Shown here: positions 32,767-40,728 of the stretch, one piece after another
Position numbering within the stretch: the stretch's first letter is position 1
Layout: the number at the start of each line of letters is the position of its first letter
Assembly (NCBI GenBank): GCA_033344875.1
Contig: JAWPMO010000001.1
Location: 2,505,595-2,569,594 of the forward strand
DNA from: Ilumatobacteraceae bacterium
GTDB taxonomy: Bacteria; Actinomycetota; Acidimicrobiia; Acidimicrobiales; Ilumatobacteraceae
Reading direction: 5' to 3'
DNA: 64,000 bases
The notes under the pieces: model-generated
What the model saw: only the letters and a program-made list of their open reading frames with translations
What the model was told of the DNA's origin: nothing
The model's database searches: none
Made by a program: the position numbers and the translations under genes

Positions 32767-34320
32767 TCAGTTCCCTCCTGAGCTCGGGTCGATGTACTGG
32801 GTCCGCAGTTCTCGGCGCAGCACCTTGCCGGTCGGGTTCAACGGCAACGGCTCCGATCGCACCACGACGCGCGACGGGCACTTGTAGCGACCCAGGTGTT
32901 CACGGCAGTAGGCGATCACGGCATCCGGTTCGAGTCCGCTGTCGTCGCTCGTGACGACGACGGCGAACACGACCTCGCCCCATCGGTCGTCGGGGATGCC
33001 GACGACCGCCGCCTCGCGGATGTCCGGATGCGAGTAGAGCACGTTCTCGACCTCGGCCGGGTAGATGTTCTCGCCCCCGGAGATGATCATGTCGGTCACC
33101 CGGTCGGTGAGATACAGGTAGCCGTCCTCGTCGAGGAACCCGGCATCGCCCGTGTGCAACCAACCGTCGGAGACCGCCGCTGCCGTCGCCTCGGGAGCGT
33201 CGTAGTAGCCCTTCATGACGCTCGGACTGCGTGTCCACACCTCGCCGACGGTGCGGGGTTCGACCTCGTCGCCGGTCGACGGGTCGACGACCTTCATCTC
33301 GACCCACGGCATCGGCCGCCCACACGACTTCATGCGCTCGGTGCCGGGGCGGTGCTCATCCCACTGCATGGTCGTGACCGTGCCGGTGCACTCGGTCAAC
33401 CCGTACGCATGGTGGAAGGCGCATCCGGGCATCAACTCGATCGAGGTGTTGAGCACTGCCTGCGAGATCGGCGAGGCGCCGTAGACGATGTGGCGCAGGC
33501 TCGACAGGTCGCGTTCGCGCGCCTCGGGCTCGGACAGCACCATGTTCAGCACGGCCGGCACCATCATCGTCAGCGTCACGCGCTCGGACTCGACCTTGCG
33601 GACGAAGTCGACCGGGTCGAACGACCGCCGCAGCAGAACGGTGCCACCACGGTGCATCGTGATCACCGGCCACGCGGTGCCGACCGCGTGGAACGACGGG
33701 TACGGCACGTAGACCACGCAACCGGGTTCGAAGTGCCACTGATCGGCCAATCCGTCGATCATGTCGATGAGGTTGCGATGCATGAGCATCACGCCCTTCG
33801 GCTTGCCGGTCGTGCCCGACGTGTAGAGCTGCCACATCACGTCGTCCGGGGCGACATCGGCGTTCGGATCGACATCGGGGCCGGCGTCGACCAACGTGCC
33901 CCAGTCCCGGGGGCCGTCGTCACCCGAACCGACGGTCAGCAACCGGTCGCCGAGCCGCTCGGTGTGCGCGTCGCCGACGAGATGGAGCAGATCGTGTTCG
34001 ACGAGCAGCAGCTCCGGTTGCGCGTCCGACAGGATTCCGGCGACCTCGCCGGGTGCCAGTCGCCAGTTGACCGGGACCGTCGCGGCGCCGAGCTTCGCGG
34101 CCCCGAACATCAGCTCGTAATACTCGATCCGGTTCATCGACAGGAACGCGACTCGGTCGCCTCGGCCGATGCCGAGTCCGGCGAGCACGCCGGCCGCCCG
34201 GTTGGAGCGCTCGTGGAGGCCGACATAGGTGACCGACCGCTCGTCGGCGGCGATCGCGACCCGGTCCGGGTGCGAGGCGGCGCCGGCGCGGATGATGTCG
34301 GCGAGCGTGGTCGGCATCAT
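32767..34320 (-). CDS. Acyl-CoA synthetase (AMP-forming)
   Basis: A 517-residue ANL ligase with all core motifs: LYTSGTTGKPKGVMLMHRN (P-loop), HAYGLTECTGTVTTMQW, WLHTGDAGFLDEDGYLYLTDRVTDMIISGGENIYPAEVE, and the catalytic Lys in LPLNPTGKVLRRELR. It resembles FadD/menE-like long-chain or aromatic acid ligases. Two tandem ATGs (34320, 34317) are possible; the first gives the ATGA overlap with the SnoaL stop. One of three CoA ligases in the regulon. Confidence 0.92.
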   Translation of the reverse strand: MMPTTLADIIRAGAASHPDRVAIAADERSVTYVGLHERSNRAAGVLAGLGIGRGDRVAFLSMNRIEYYELMFGAAKLGAATVPVNWRLAPGEVAGILSDAQPELLLVEHDLLHLVGDAHTERLGDRLLTVGSGDDGPRDWGTLVDAGPDVDPNADVAPDDVMWQLYTSGTTGKPKGVMLMHRNLIDMIDGLADQWHFEPGCVVYVPYPSFHAVGTAWPVITMHRGGTVLLRRSFDPVDFVRKVESERVTLTMMVPAVLNMVLSEPEARERDLSSLRHIVYGASPISQAVLNTSIELMPGCAFHHAYGLTECTGTVTTMQWDEHRPGTERMKSCGRPMPWVEMKVVDPSTGDEVEPRTVGEVWTRSPSVMKGYYDAPEATAAAVSDGWLHTGDAGFLDEDGYLYLTDRVTDMIISGGENIYPAEVENVLYSHPDIREAAVVGIPDDRWGEVVFAVVVTSDDSGLEPDAVIAYCREHLGRYKCPSRVVVRSEPLPLNPTGKVLRRELRTQYIDPSSGGN

Positions 34321-34796
34321 CGGCTGTCGCCACGGTCGGCCGACGCGAACAGGTGAGCCAGCGGCCAGATCTCCGGTGCGACCGCCAGCTCTTCGGCGTG
34401 CCGGACGCGGACGGTCCGCTCGGCGATGCGCCAGGCCCCGTCGCGACGTGTCAGCCGATCGTCGTAGTCGGCGACCATGACGAGGTGCCGTTCGCTCGAG
34501 CCCGGTTCACGCCAGTGCAGCGCGAGGCAGGCGGTGCGTGCGGTGACCTCGTCGGGACCGACAGCATCGAGGTCGGGGGCACCGAGGAGGTGCAGCGTGC
34601 CGGCGAACGCAACGAGTTGTTCGGCGAAGTGTCGGACGAGCCCGTCGGGCCCGCCGCGGTACACACCGTGGTCATCGACGGCGTCGCCGTGATAGCACGC
34701 GAGCACTCGGCCCCAGTCACCGTCGTCGACGCCTCGTGCGTAGTCGTTGAGGACGCGGGTGATCTCCACCCGGTCGGACTCGGGTGGATGCGTCAT
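34317..34796 (-). CDS. SnoaL-like/NTF2-fold protein
   Basis: A 159-residue NTF2-like protein: ITRVLNDYARGVDDGDWGRVLACYHGDAVDDHG, then HLLGAPDLDAVGPDEVTARTACLALHW and MVADYDDRLTRRDGAWRIAERTVRVRH. It is the same fold and size class as the gene at 19468. Activity unknown. It lies between two CoA ligase genes with ATGA overlaps on both sides. Confidence 0.84.
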   Translation of the reverse strand: MTHPPESDRVEITRVLNDYARGVDDGDWGRVLACYHGDAVDDHGVYRGGPDGLVRHFAEQLVAFAGTLHLLGAPDLDAVGPDEVTARTACLALHWREPGSSERHLVMVADYDDRLTRRDGAWRIAERTVRVRHAEELAVAPEIWPLAHLFASADRGDSR

Positions 34797-36331
34797 CCCT
34801 CGGCGTCGTCCCAGTACGGGTCGCGCAGCAGTCGCTTGTAGAGCTTGCCGTTCGGATCGCGAGGCAACGCGTCGATCAGGTCGATCGAACGCGGCACCTT
34901 GTACGCGGCGAGATGCGACCGGCAGAACGCCACCAGCTCCGCGAGCAGTGCGTCGTCACCGACCGTGCCGGCCGTGAGCTCGACGACCGACTTGATCTGC
35001 TCGCCCCACTCGGGGTCGGGGATGCCGAACACGGCGACGTCGGCGACCGCATCGTGCTGGATCAGCACGCTCTCGATCTCGGACGGATGCACGTTGACCC
35101 CGCCCGAGATGATGATGTCGCTCGACCGGCCCTGCAGGAACAGGTAGCCGTCGTCGTCCATGATCCCCACGTCACCGACGGTGAAGAAGCCATCTCGCTT
35201 CGACGTGGCGGTGCGTTCTGCGTTCTTGTGGTACTCGAAGTCGAGGGCCCCTGCCATCATCCAGACCTCACCCTGGTCACCGCGCGGCAGTTCCTCGCCG
35301 TCGGGACCGAGGATGCGGACCTCGGCGCCGGGCCAGGCCCGGCCGACGGTGCCGGGACGGGCGAGCCAGTCGTCGGAGCCGACCTGGGTGCCACCACCCT
35401 CGGAGGCGCCGTAGTACTCGTAGATCACCGGACCGAACCAGTCGATCATTGCCCGCTTGGTCTCGACCGGGCACGGTGCCGCGCCGTGGATCGCGTACCG
35501 GACGCTCGACAGGTCGTACTTCTCGCGGACGGCGTCCGGCAGTTTGAGCATGCGGTGGAAGTGGGTCGGCACCATGTGCGACGTCGTGACCCCGTAGCGC
35601 TCGATGAGCTGCAGCGCCTGCTCCGCGTCCCAGCGCTTCATCAGGACGATCTGGTGCCCGAACTGGGCCGAGGCGTTCATGTAGACGAGCACGGCCGTGT
35701 GGTAGATCGGCGACTGCACGAGGTGCACGTGGTCTTCGCCGTCGATCCCGAAGATGCGCATCGGGAGACTCCACACCTCACCGACGTCGTCGGGGTTCAT
35801 ACCACTCAGCGGCCGCTTGATGCCCTTCGGCGACCCGGTGGTCCCCGACGTGTAGGTCATCATCCAGCCGGCGGTCCGGTCGTCGGGCAGCTCGCCGGAC
35901 GCGGCGCCGATCACCTCGTCGTAGTCCTCGAACGCGGCATGACCGCCGACGCAGAGTCGCGCCTCGCGGGGGATCGTCGTGCGGTCGGCGGCGGCAGCCA
36001 CGACCTCCGCGTGGTCGCTCGAGCAGACGACCGCCTCGGCGTCGCTGTCGTTGAGGATGAAGGCGATCTCCTCCTCGGTGAAGTGGTAGTTGATCGGCAC
36101 CACGTACCACCCGGCCTGGAGCCCGGCGAAGAACACCTCGAGGTGGGCGATCTCGTTGTCGAGGATCACGCCGACGACCGAACCGTGCCCGAGCCCGCGC
36201 GCACGCAGCGCATGCACGACCTGGTTGGTGCGGCGTGCGAGTTCACCGCGGGTGGCGCTGCGGCCGGTGCCGGCTTCGACCACCGCCGTGCGGTCGGGGT
36301 CGGCCGAGGCGAGGTTCCAGAGTCCGATCAT
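34793..36331 (-). CDS. Acyl-CoA synthetase (AMP-forming)
   Basis: A 512-residue ANL ligase, of the FadD4/FadD-like group. MMTYTSGTTGSPKGIKRPLS (P-loop), YEYYGASEGGGTQVG, FTVGDVGIMDDDGYLFLQGRSSDIIISGGVNVHPSEIE and the catalytic Lys in LPRDPNGKLYKRLLRDPYW are present. IKRPL after the P-loop is typical of actinobacterial fatty/aromatic acid ligases. Overlaps of 4 bp with both neighbours. The gene immediately upstream is an LLM protein. Confidence 0.92.
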   Translation of the reverse strand: MIGLWNLASADPDRTAVVEAGTGRSATRGELARRTNQVVHALRARGLGHGSVVGVILDNEIAHLEVFFAGLQAGWYVVPINYHFTEEEIAFILNDSDAEAVVCSSDHAEVVAAAADRTTIPREARLCVGGHAAFEDYDEVIGAASGELPDDRTAGWMMTYTSGTTGSPKGIKRPLSGMNPDDVGEVWSLPMRIFGIDGEDHVHLVQSPIYHTAVLVYMNASAQFGHQIVLMKRWDAEQALQLIERYGVTTSHMVPTHFHRMLKLPDAVREKYDLSSVRYAIHGAAPCPVETKRAMIDWFGPVIYEYYGASEGGGTQVGSDDWLARPGTVGRAWPGAEVRILGPDGEELPRGDQGEVWMMAGALDFEYHKNAERTATSKRDGFFTVGDVGIMDDDGYLFLQGRSSDIIISGGVNVHPSEIESVLIQHDAVADVAVFGIPDPEWGEQIKSVVELTAGTVGDDALLAELVAFCRSHLAAYKVPRSIDLIDALPRDPNGKLYKRLLRDPYWDDAEG

Positions 36332-37239
36332 GAATGCTCCTTCGAAGGGGTGTCGGCGCCGGCGAGGCCGACCGCTCGGGCGAGGTCGTGCAGTTGCTCG
36401 CGGAAACGCGAGCGGGAGATGCCGGCGGCGATCACGAGTTCGTCGATGCCGAGCCCACGACAGGCGTCGGCGTACGCCGAGAGCTCGTCGAGCGAGCCGT
36501 TGAACGGGATCCCGATGTTGAGCTTGACGTCGTCGCGGGTTCGGCCGACGGCGGCGAGCTCGGCGTCGAGCTGGTCGAGCGTCGTCGCGAGGTCGGTGGC
36601 CGACAGGTTCCAGCCGTGCCAGCCGTCGCCGAGGCGGGCGACGCGCCGCAGCGCAGCCGGGCTGTTGCCGCCGATCACGATCGGGATCGAGCCCTGGACG
36701 GGCTTGGGCATGAACACCACGTCGGAGAACGACACGAACTCGCCGTCGTAGCTCGGCCGGGCTTCGGTCCACAGGGCGCGCAGCGCCTCGATGTATTCGT
36801 CGAGGCGCTTGCCCCGCCGTTCGAACGCCAGGCCGAGCACGGCGTACTCCTCGCGCGACCAGCCGCTGCCGACGCCGTACTCGACACGGCCGTTGCTGGC
36901 GACATCGAGGGTGGTCAGCTCGTTGGCGCGGATGATCGGTTGGCGTTCGGTCAGGATGTCGATCGACGTGCCGAGCCGGATCCGTTCGGTGACCTGGGCC
37001 GCGGCGAGCAGCACCATCAGCGGTTCGAGGATGCCCTGGTCGTCCTGGAAATCGATCTCGCCCGATTCGGTGTGCGGGTACTTCGAGTCGTACGAGTCGA
37101 AGAACACGACGTGGTCGGGCACCCAGAGCGAACCGAAGCCGAGCTCCTCGGTGGTCTGTGCGTATTCGCGGATGTGGGCCAGACCTCGACCGGGCGTGCC
37201 GTCGAAGATCTGGACCATGCCGACCTCCATCGCGCTCAT
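36328..37239 (-). CDS. LLM class oxidoreductase, probably F420-dependent
   Basis: A 303-residue luciferase-like protein close to the one at 26628: SLWVPDHVVFFDSYDSKYPHTESG, IRLGTSIDILTERQPIIRANE, GRVEYGVGSGWSREEYAVLG and PKPVQGSIPIVIGGN. It follows the ABC ATPase gene with a 4-bp overlap and precedes a CoA ligase. Presence of such a gene in each of three operons suggests repeated redox steps on related intermediates or isozymes for different substrates. Confidence 0.86.
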   Translation of the reverse strand: MSAMEVGMVQIFDGTPGRGLAHIREYAQTTEELGFGSLWVPDHVVFFDSYDSKYPHTESGEIDFQDDQGILEPLMVLLAAAQVTERIRLGTSIDILTERQPIIRANELTTLDVASNGRVEYGVGSGWSREEYAVLGLAFERRGKRLDEYIEALRALWTEARPSYDGEFVSFSDVVFMPKPVQGSIPIVIGGNSPAALRRVARLGDGWHGWNLSATDLATTLDQLDAELAAVGRTRDDVKLNIGIPFNGSLDELSAYADACRGLGIDELVIAAGISRSRFREQLHDLARAVGLAGADTPSKEHS

Positions 37240-37937
37240 CCGAGGTACGCGTCCATGACCTCAGGCGAGTCGGCGAGCACCGACGGCGGACCGTCGATGA
37301 CGAGCCGACCCCGTTCGAGGACGTAGGCGTGATCGGCGATCGCGAGGGCCAGCGTGGCGTTCTGTTCGACGAGCACGATGCCGAGATCGAGCTGACGGAT
37401 CTGATTGATCGCATCGAACACCAGGTCGACGATCGACGGGGCGAGTCCCATCGACGGTTCGTCGAGCAGCAGCACCCGCGGCTGGGTCATCAGCGCTCGG
37501 CCGAGCGCCAGCATCTGCTGCTCTCCCCCGCTGAGGAGACCGGCGTGCTGGGAGCGCCGCTCGGCGAGTCGCGGGAAGAGGTCGTAGACCTGGTCGAGCG
37601 TCTTGCGGTACGGCTCGCGGGCACGCTTGTTGAACCGAGCGAGGTCGAGGTTCTCCTCGACGGTGAGTGGAGCGACGACCATGCGCCCCTCCGGAACGAT
37701 CGCCAGGCCGCGCTTGACGACGTCATGCGGTTTCATGCCGGCGATGTCCTCACCGTCGAGCAGCACGCTGCCGGAGATCGGTTTGTGCAGTCCGGCGATC
37801 GAGTTGAGCGCGGTCGACTTGCCCGCGCCGTTCGAGCCGATGATGGCGATGAATCCTCGTGGTGGTAGCTCGAGATCGAGGTCAGTCAGGGCTCGAATCG
37901 CCCCGTACCCCGAGCACAGCTTGGACACGTTCAGCAT
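37236..37937 (-). CDS. livF: Branched-chain amino acid-type ABC transporter ATPase (LivF-like)
   Basis: A 233-residue ATPase of the HAAT family. Walker A IIGSNGAGKSTALN, the signature LSGGEQQMLALGRALM, Walker B RVLLLDEPSMGLAP and the H-loop replacement VEQNATLAL (Q-N, as in LivF). I chose the ATG at 37937, with GGAAAG 7 nt upstream; a TTG at 37952 would add five residues. Either start lies inside the LivG gene (overlap of about 56 bp in another frame). LivF and LivG energise the two permeases encoded next. Probably imports a carboxylic acid or amino acid substrate for the island. Confidence 0.9.
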   Translation of the reverse strand: MLNVSKLCSGYGAIRALTDLDLELPPRGFIAIIGSNGAGKSTALNSIAGLHKPISGSVLLDGEDIAGMKPHDVVKRGLAIVPEGRMVVAPLTVEENLDLARFNKRAREPYRKTLDQVYDLFPRLAERRSQHAGLLSGGEQQMLALGRALMTQPRVLLLDEPSMGLAPSIVDLVFDAINQIRQLDLGIVLVEQNATLALAIADHAYVLERGRLVIDGPPSVLADSPEVMDAYLG

Positions 37938-38730
37938 CTGACTGCTTTCCAAAATAGGCGGCCTGGACTTCTTCGTTCTCCACGCACTCGCGAGGAGTTC
38001 CCTCGGTGATCAACTCACCGAAGTTCATGACGACCGCATGCGAACAGAAGTTGAGCACCAGCTTGATGTTGTGCTCGATGAGGACGAGGGAGAGTCCTTC
38101 GTCGCGCAGGTTCACGAGCAGTTGGCCGAGCGCGTCGGACTCGACGTCGTTCATGCCGGCGGTGGGCTCGTCGAGCATGATGACGCGGGGATCGGTGGCG
38201 AGTGCACGTGCGATCTCGACGCGGCGCTGCTCGCCGTACGGCAGCGACTCGGCGAGTCGCTCGGGCGGCGCGGTCACACCGACCCGGTCGAGCAGGGCTC
38301 GCGCCTTCTCCTCCGCCTCGCGACGTTCCCGTCGCTCGGAGGGCAGGCACAGCACCGACTGCCACAGCTGCGAAGATCGCTGACGGTACGAGCCGGTCAC
38401 GACGGTCTCGAGCACGGTGAGACCCGGGAAGAGCCGGACGTTCTGATAGGTGCGTGCGATCCCGGCCGCTGCCACACGATGGGCCGAGAGGCGTTCGACG
38501 CTGTCACCAAACACGCTGACGGTGCCGGAGTCGGCCTTCATCAGGCCGGAGATCAGGTTGAGCACCGTGGTCTTGCCGGCACCGTTCGGGCCGAGCAGAC
38601 CGAAGATCGAGTTGGCCGGCACGTCGAACGAGAGGCTGTCGACGGCCCGGAGTCCACCGAAGGCCTTGGACAGCCGGTCGACCGACAGTGCCGGCTGCTC
38701 AGCCTTCGTGGTGACGTCGGTTGCGCTCAT
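37882..38730 (-). CDS. livG: Branched-chain amino acid-type ABC transporter ATPase (LivG-like)
   Basis: A 282-residue ATPase. LLGPNGAGKTTVLNLISGL (Walker A), LPYGEQRRVEIARALAT (signature, here P-Y-G-E-Q as is common in LivG), VIMLDEPTAGMN (Walker B) and LIEHNIKLVLNFCSHAVVMNFGELITEG (H-loop) are intact. A longer helical insertion after the Q-loop (YRQRSSQLWQSVL) is typical of LivG. The start overlaps the LivM stop by 4 bp. Confidence 0.92.
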   Translation of the reverse strand: MSATDVTTKAEQPALSVDRLSKAFGGLRAVDSLSFDVPANSIFGLLGPNGAGKTTVLNLISGLMKADSGTVSVFGDSVERLSAHRVAAAGIARTYQNVRLFPGLTVLETVVTGSYRQRSSQLWQSVLCLPSERRERREAEEKARALLDRVGVTAPPERLAESLPYGEQRRVEIARALATDPRVIMLDEPTAGMNDVESDALGQLLVNLRDEGLSLVLIEHNIKLVLNFCSHAVVMNFGELITEGTPRECVENEEVQAAYFGKQSDAERVQAVLGVRGDSSPD

Positions 38731-39644
38731 GACAGCACCGCCTCGGGTTGCTCGTCGATCGCGGGTCCCGACGACGACCGACGGCTCGGCGGCCACAACG
38801 GTCGCTCGCGCTGTTTGCGGCGCCTCGGATCGACGATGCCGCGAGGCAGATAGATCATGATGATGACGAGCAGGATGCCGTTCGCGATCTCGTGGCCGTC
38901 GTCGATGAACTCCGACAGCAGTTCCGGCAGGAAGCGGAACACCATGGCGCCGACGATCGCCCCGAACCAGTGGTACGCCCCGCCGAGGACGACGGCGGCG
39001 AGCATCGTGAATGCCAGGTCGATGTAGAACGTGTTGGGTCCGATGAACTGGAGCTGGTCGGCCATCAGGACGCCGGCGACGCCGCCGATCCCGCCGCTCA
39101 GGAGCAGACCGATCCGCTGCACGTGACGCGGGTCGACGCCGAGGGTCGACGCGGCCTGCGGATCTTCGCGGACGGTCACCGCGGCCATGCCGTAGCGCGA
39201 GTTCGCCAAGCGCCAGAAGATGAACAACGACACCGCCGTGACCGCGAGCACCGACCACAGCGACGACTGCCGCGGAACGGAGATGCCGTTCGCGCCACCG
39301 GTCAGATCGGGCAGGTTGACGATGAACACGCGGGTGATCAGCACGAGCGCGATCGTGGCCATCGCCACGTAATGGCTCGCGAGCCGCAACAGCACGAACG
39401 ACAGGATGATCGCCGTGGCCATGCCGACCCCGATGCCGATCAGCAGCCCGAGGCCGAGCCCGAGGTCGTGGTCGAGCCGGATGCGGGCGTAGGTGAATCC
39501 ACCGACGGCGCCGAACGACGCCGCCGCCACGCTCAGCACTCCCGACGCCAGCGACGCATAGGTGGAGAGCGCGAACAATCCGTAGATCAGCCCGAAGGTG
39601 AAGGTGGACTTGTAGTCGGTGAAGAACTCCAGGAAGGCGATCAT
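38727..39644 (-). CDS. livM: Branched-chain amino acid-type ABC transporter permease (LivM-like)
   Basis: A 305-residue membrane protein with about eight hydrophobic segments and a basic, Ser/Pro-rich cytoplasmic tail. GLIYGLFALSTYASLASGVLSVAAASF, VAMATIALVLITRV and GGIGGVAGVLMADQLQFIGPNTF (the coupling region) match LivM. It begins 1 bp after the LivH stop. With LivH it forms the translocation path. Confidence 0.9.
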   Translation of the reverse strand: MIAFLEFFTDYKSTFTFGLIYGLFALSTYASLASGVLSVAAASFGAVGGFTYARIRLDHDLGLGLGLLIGIGVGMATAIILSFVLLRLASHYVAMATIALVLITRVFIVNLPDLTGGANGISVPRQSSLWSVLAVTAVSLFIFWRLANSRYGMAAVTVREDPQAASTLGVDPRHVQRIGLLLSGGIGGVAGVLMADQLQFIGPNTFYIDLAFTMLAAVVLGGAYHWFGAIVGAMVFRFLPELLSEFIDDGHEIANGILLVIIMIYLPRGIVDPRRRKQRERPLWPPSRRSSSGPAIDEQPEAVLS

Positions 39645-39645
39645 G

Positions 39646-40533
39646 TCAGGCCCGCTTCAGCTCGAGCTCCGAGAACAGACCACGTGGTCGTACGAGGAGG
39701 ACGGCGAACAGGAGACCGAACGTGATGGCATCACGGAAGCTCGACGAGATGTACTGCGCACCCATCACCTCAGCGACACCGATCAGGAGACCGCCGGCGA
39801 GCGTCCCGCGGACGTCGCCGAACCCACCGACGACGACGGCGGCGAATCCCTTGAAGAGCAGGCCGTCTCCCATGCCGCGCGAGATGTTGCTGGTGGCTCC
39901 GCCGGCCAGGACGCCGGCCAGTCCGGCGATCGCTGCGGCGAGGAAGGCGGTGAGGAGGATGATCCGGCCGGAGTTGACGCCGCTGATCGCGGCGGCGTTC
40001 GGGTCGTAGCCGACGGCTCGGATACCGGATCCGATGCGGGTGTGGCGCATCAGCACGTACAGGCCGGCGGCGAGCGTGAAGGCGGCGATGATGTTGACGA
40101 TCTGGATGAACTGCAGACCGAGGCTGCCGACGCTGATGAGTTCTTCGGAGAAGGTGCCGCTCGGGAACCGCTTCGAGCGATGATCGGTGAACCGGTCGAC
40201 GAGGGAGCCGAGCACGATCGAGACGCCGATGCTGGTGATGATCGTGCCGAGCAGGCCGGTCCCCCGCTTGCGCAGCGGGTTGAAGGCCAACCGGTCGACG
40301 GCGACCCCGATGAAGCCGGCACCGACGATGCCGACGATCACGGCACCGACGAACGGCAGGTCGTACTTCTCGACGCACCAGAGGGCGATCAGGGCGCCCC
40401 ACGAGGCGAACATCCCGTGCGCCACGTTGAGGATCCCCAGGGTGGCGAACACGAGACCGAACCCGAACGCGAAGAGCGCGTAGGTGGATCCGAGCGCAAT
40501 CCCGTTGAGCAATTGTTGGAAGAACAGTGTCAT
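39646..40533 (-). CDS. livH: Branched-chain amino acid-type ABC transporter permease (LivH-like)
   Basis: A 295-residue permease and the first gene of the 13-gene operon. LLNGIALGSTYALFAFGFGLVFATLGILNVAHGMFASWGAL is characteristic of LivH, as are GIRAVGYDPNAAAISGVN and AVVVGGFGDVRGTLAGGLLIGVAE. About eight TM segments. The ATG at 40533 follows a promoter and operator copy 5 by roughly 45 bp. The matching binding protein is encoded separately at 40729, on the same strand but from its own promoter. Confidence 0.91.
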   Translation of the reverse strand: MTLFFQQLLNGIALGSTYALFAFGFGLVFATLGILNVAHGMFASWGALIALWCVEKYDLPFVGAVIVGIVGAGFIGVAVDRLAFNPLRKRGTGLLGTIITSIGVSIVLGSLVDRFTDHRSKRFPSGTFSEELISVGSLGLQFIQIVNIIAAFTLAAGLYVLMRHTRIGSGIRAVGYDPNAAAISGVNSGRIILLTAFLAAAIAGLAGVLAGGATSNISRGMGDGLLFKGFAAVVVGGFGDVRGTLAGGLLIGVAEVMGAQYISSSFRDAITFGLLFAVLLVRPRGLFSELELKRA

Positions 40534-40574
40534 CGCCACCCCCGAGTAGCACCGACCGGTTGGAGTACGAACCA

Positions 40575-40592
40575 ACCAAGCGGTTGCTTAGT
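40575..40592. promoter_or_regulatory. 18-bp regulon operator, copy 5
   Basis: ACCAAGCGGTTGCTTAGT. It overlaps the last bases of the -10 and the likely start site of the livH promoter. Confidence 0.85.
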
Positions 40593-40618
40593 GTAGGCGG
40601 ACCACCCACACCCGTCAA
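40590..40618 (-). promoter_or_regulatory. Promoter of the 13-gene transporter/catabolic operon (TTGACG-17-TACACT)
   Basis: On the minus strand TTGACG (40618-40613) and TACACT (40595-40590) are spaced by 17 bp, a strong match to the sigma-70-type consensus. The -10 runs into operator copy 5. Confidence 0.7.
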
Positions 40619-40660
40619 ATCTTGACCGGCCGACGCCGGCCGGTCCCAGCCCGAAACGAA

Positions 40661-40694
40661 CGAGGGGCGGATCCCGGTCGGGATCCGCCCCTCG
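40661..40694 (-). terminator. Intrinsic terminator of the substrate-binding protein gene
   Basis: A perfect 15-bp stem (CGAGGGGCGGATCCC and its complement) with a 4-nt loop GGTC. It lies 35 bp past the stop of the gene at 40729 and is followed on the minus strand by a T-rich stretch (TTCGTTTCGG). Confidence 0.85.
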
Positions 40695-40728
40695 GCTCAG
40701 TGTCGGCCTGCCGTGCAGGCCACCTCGA

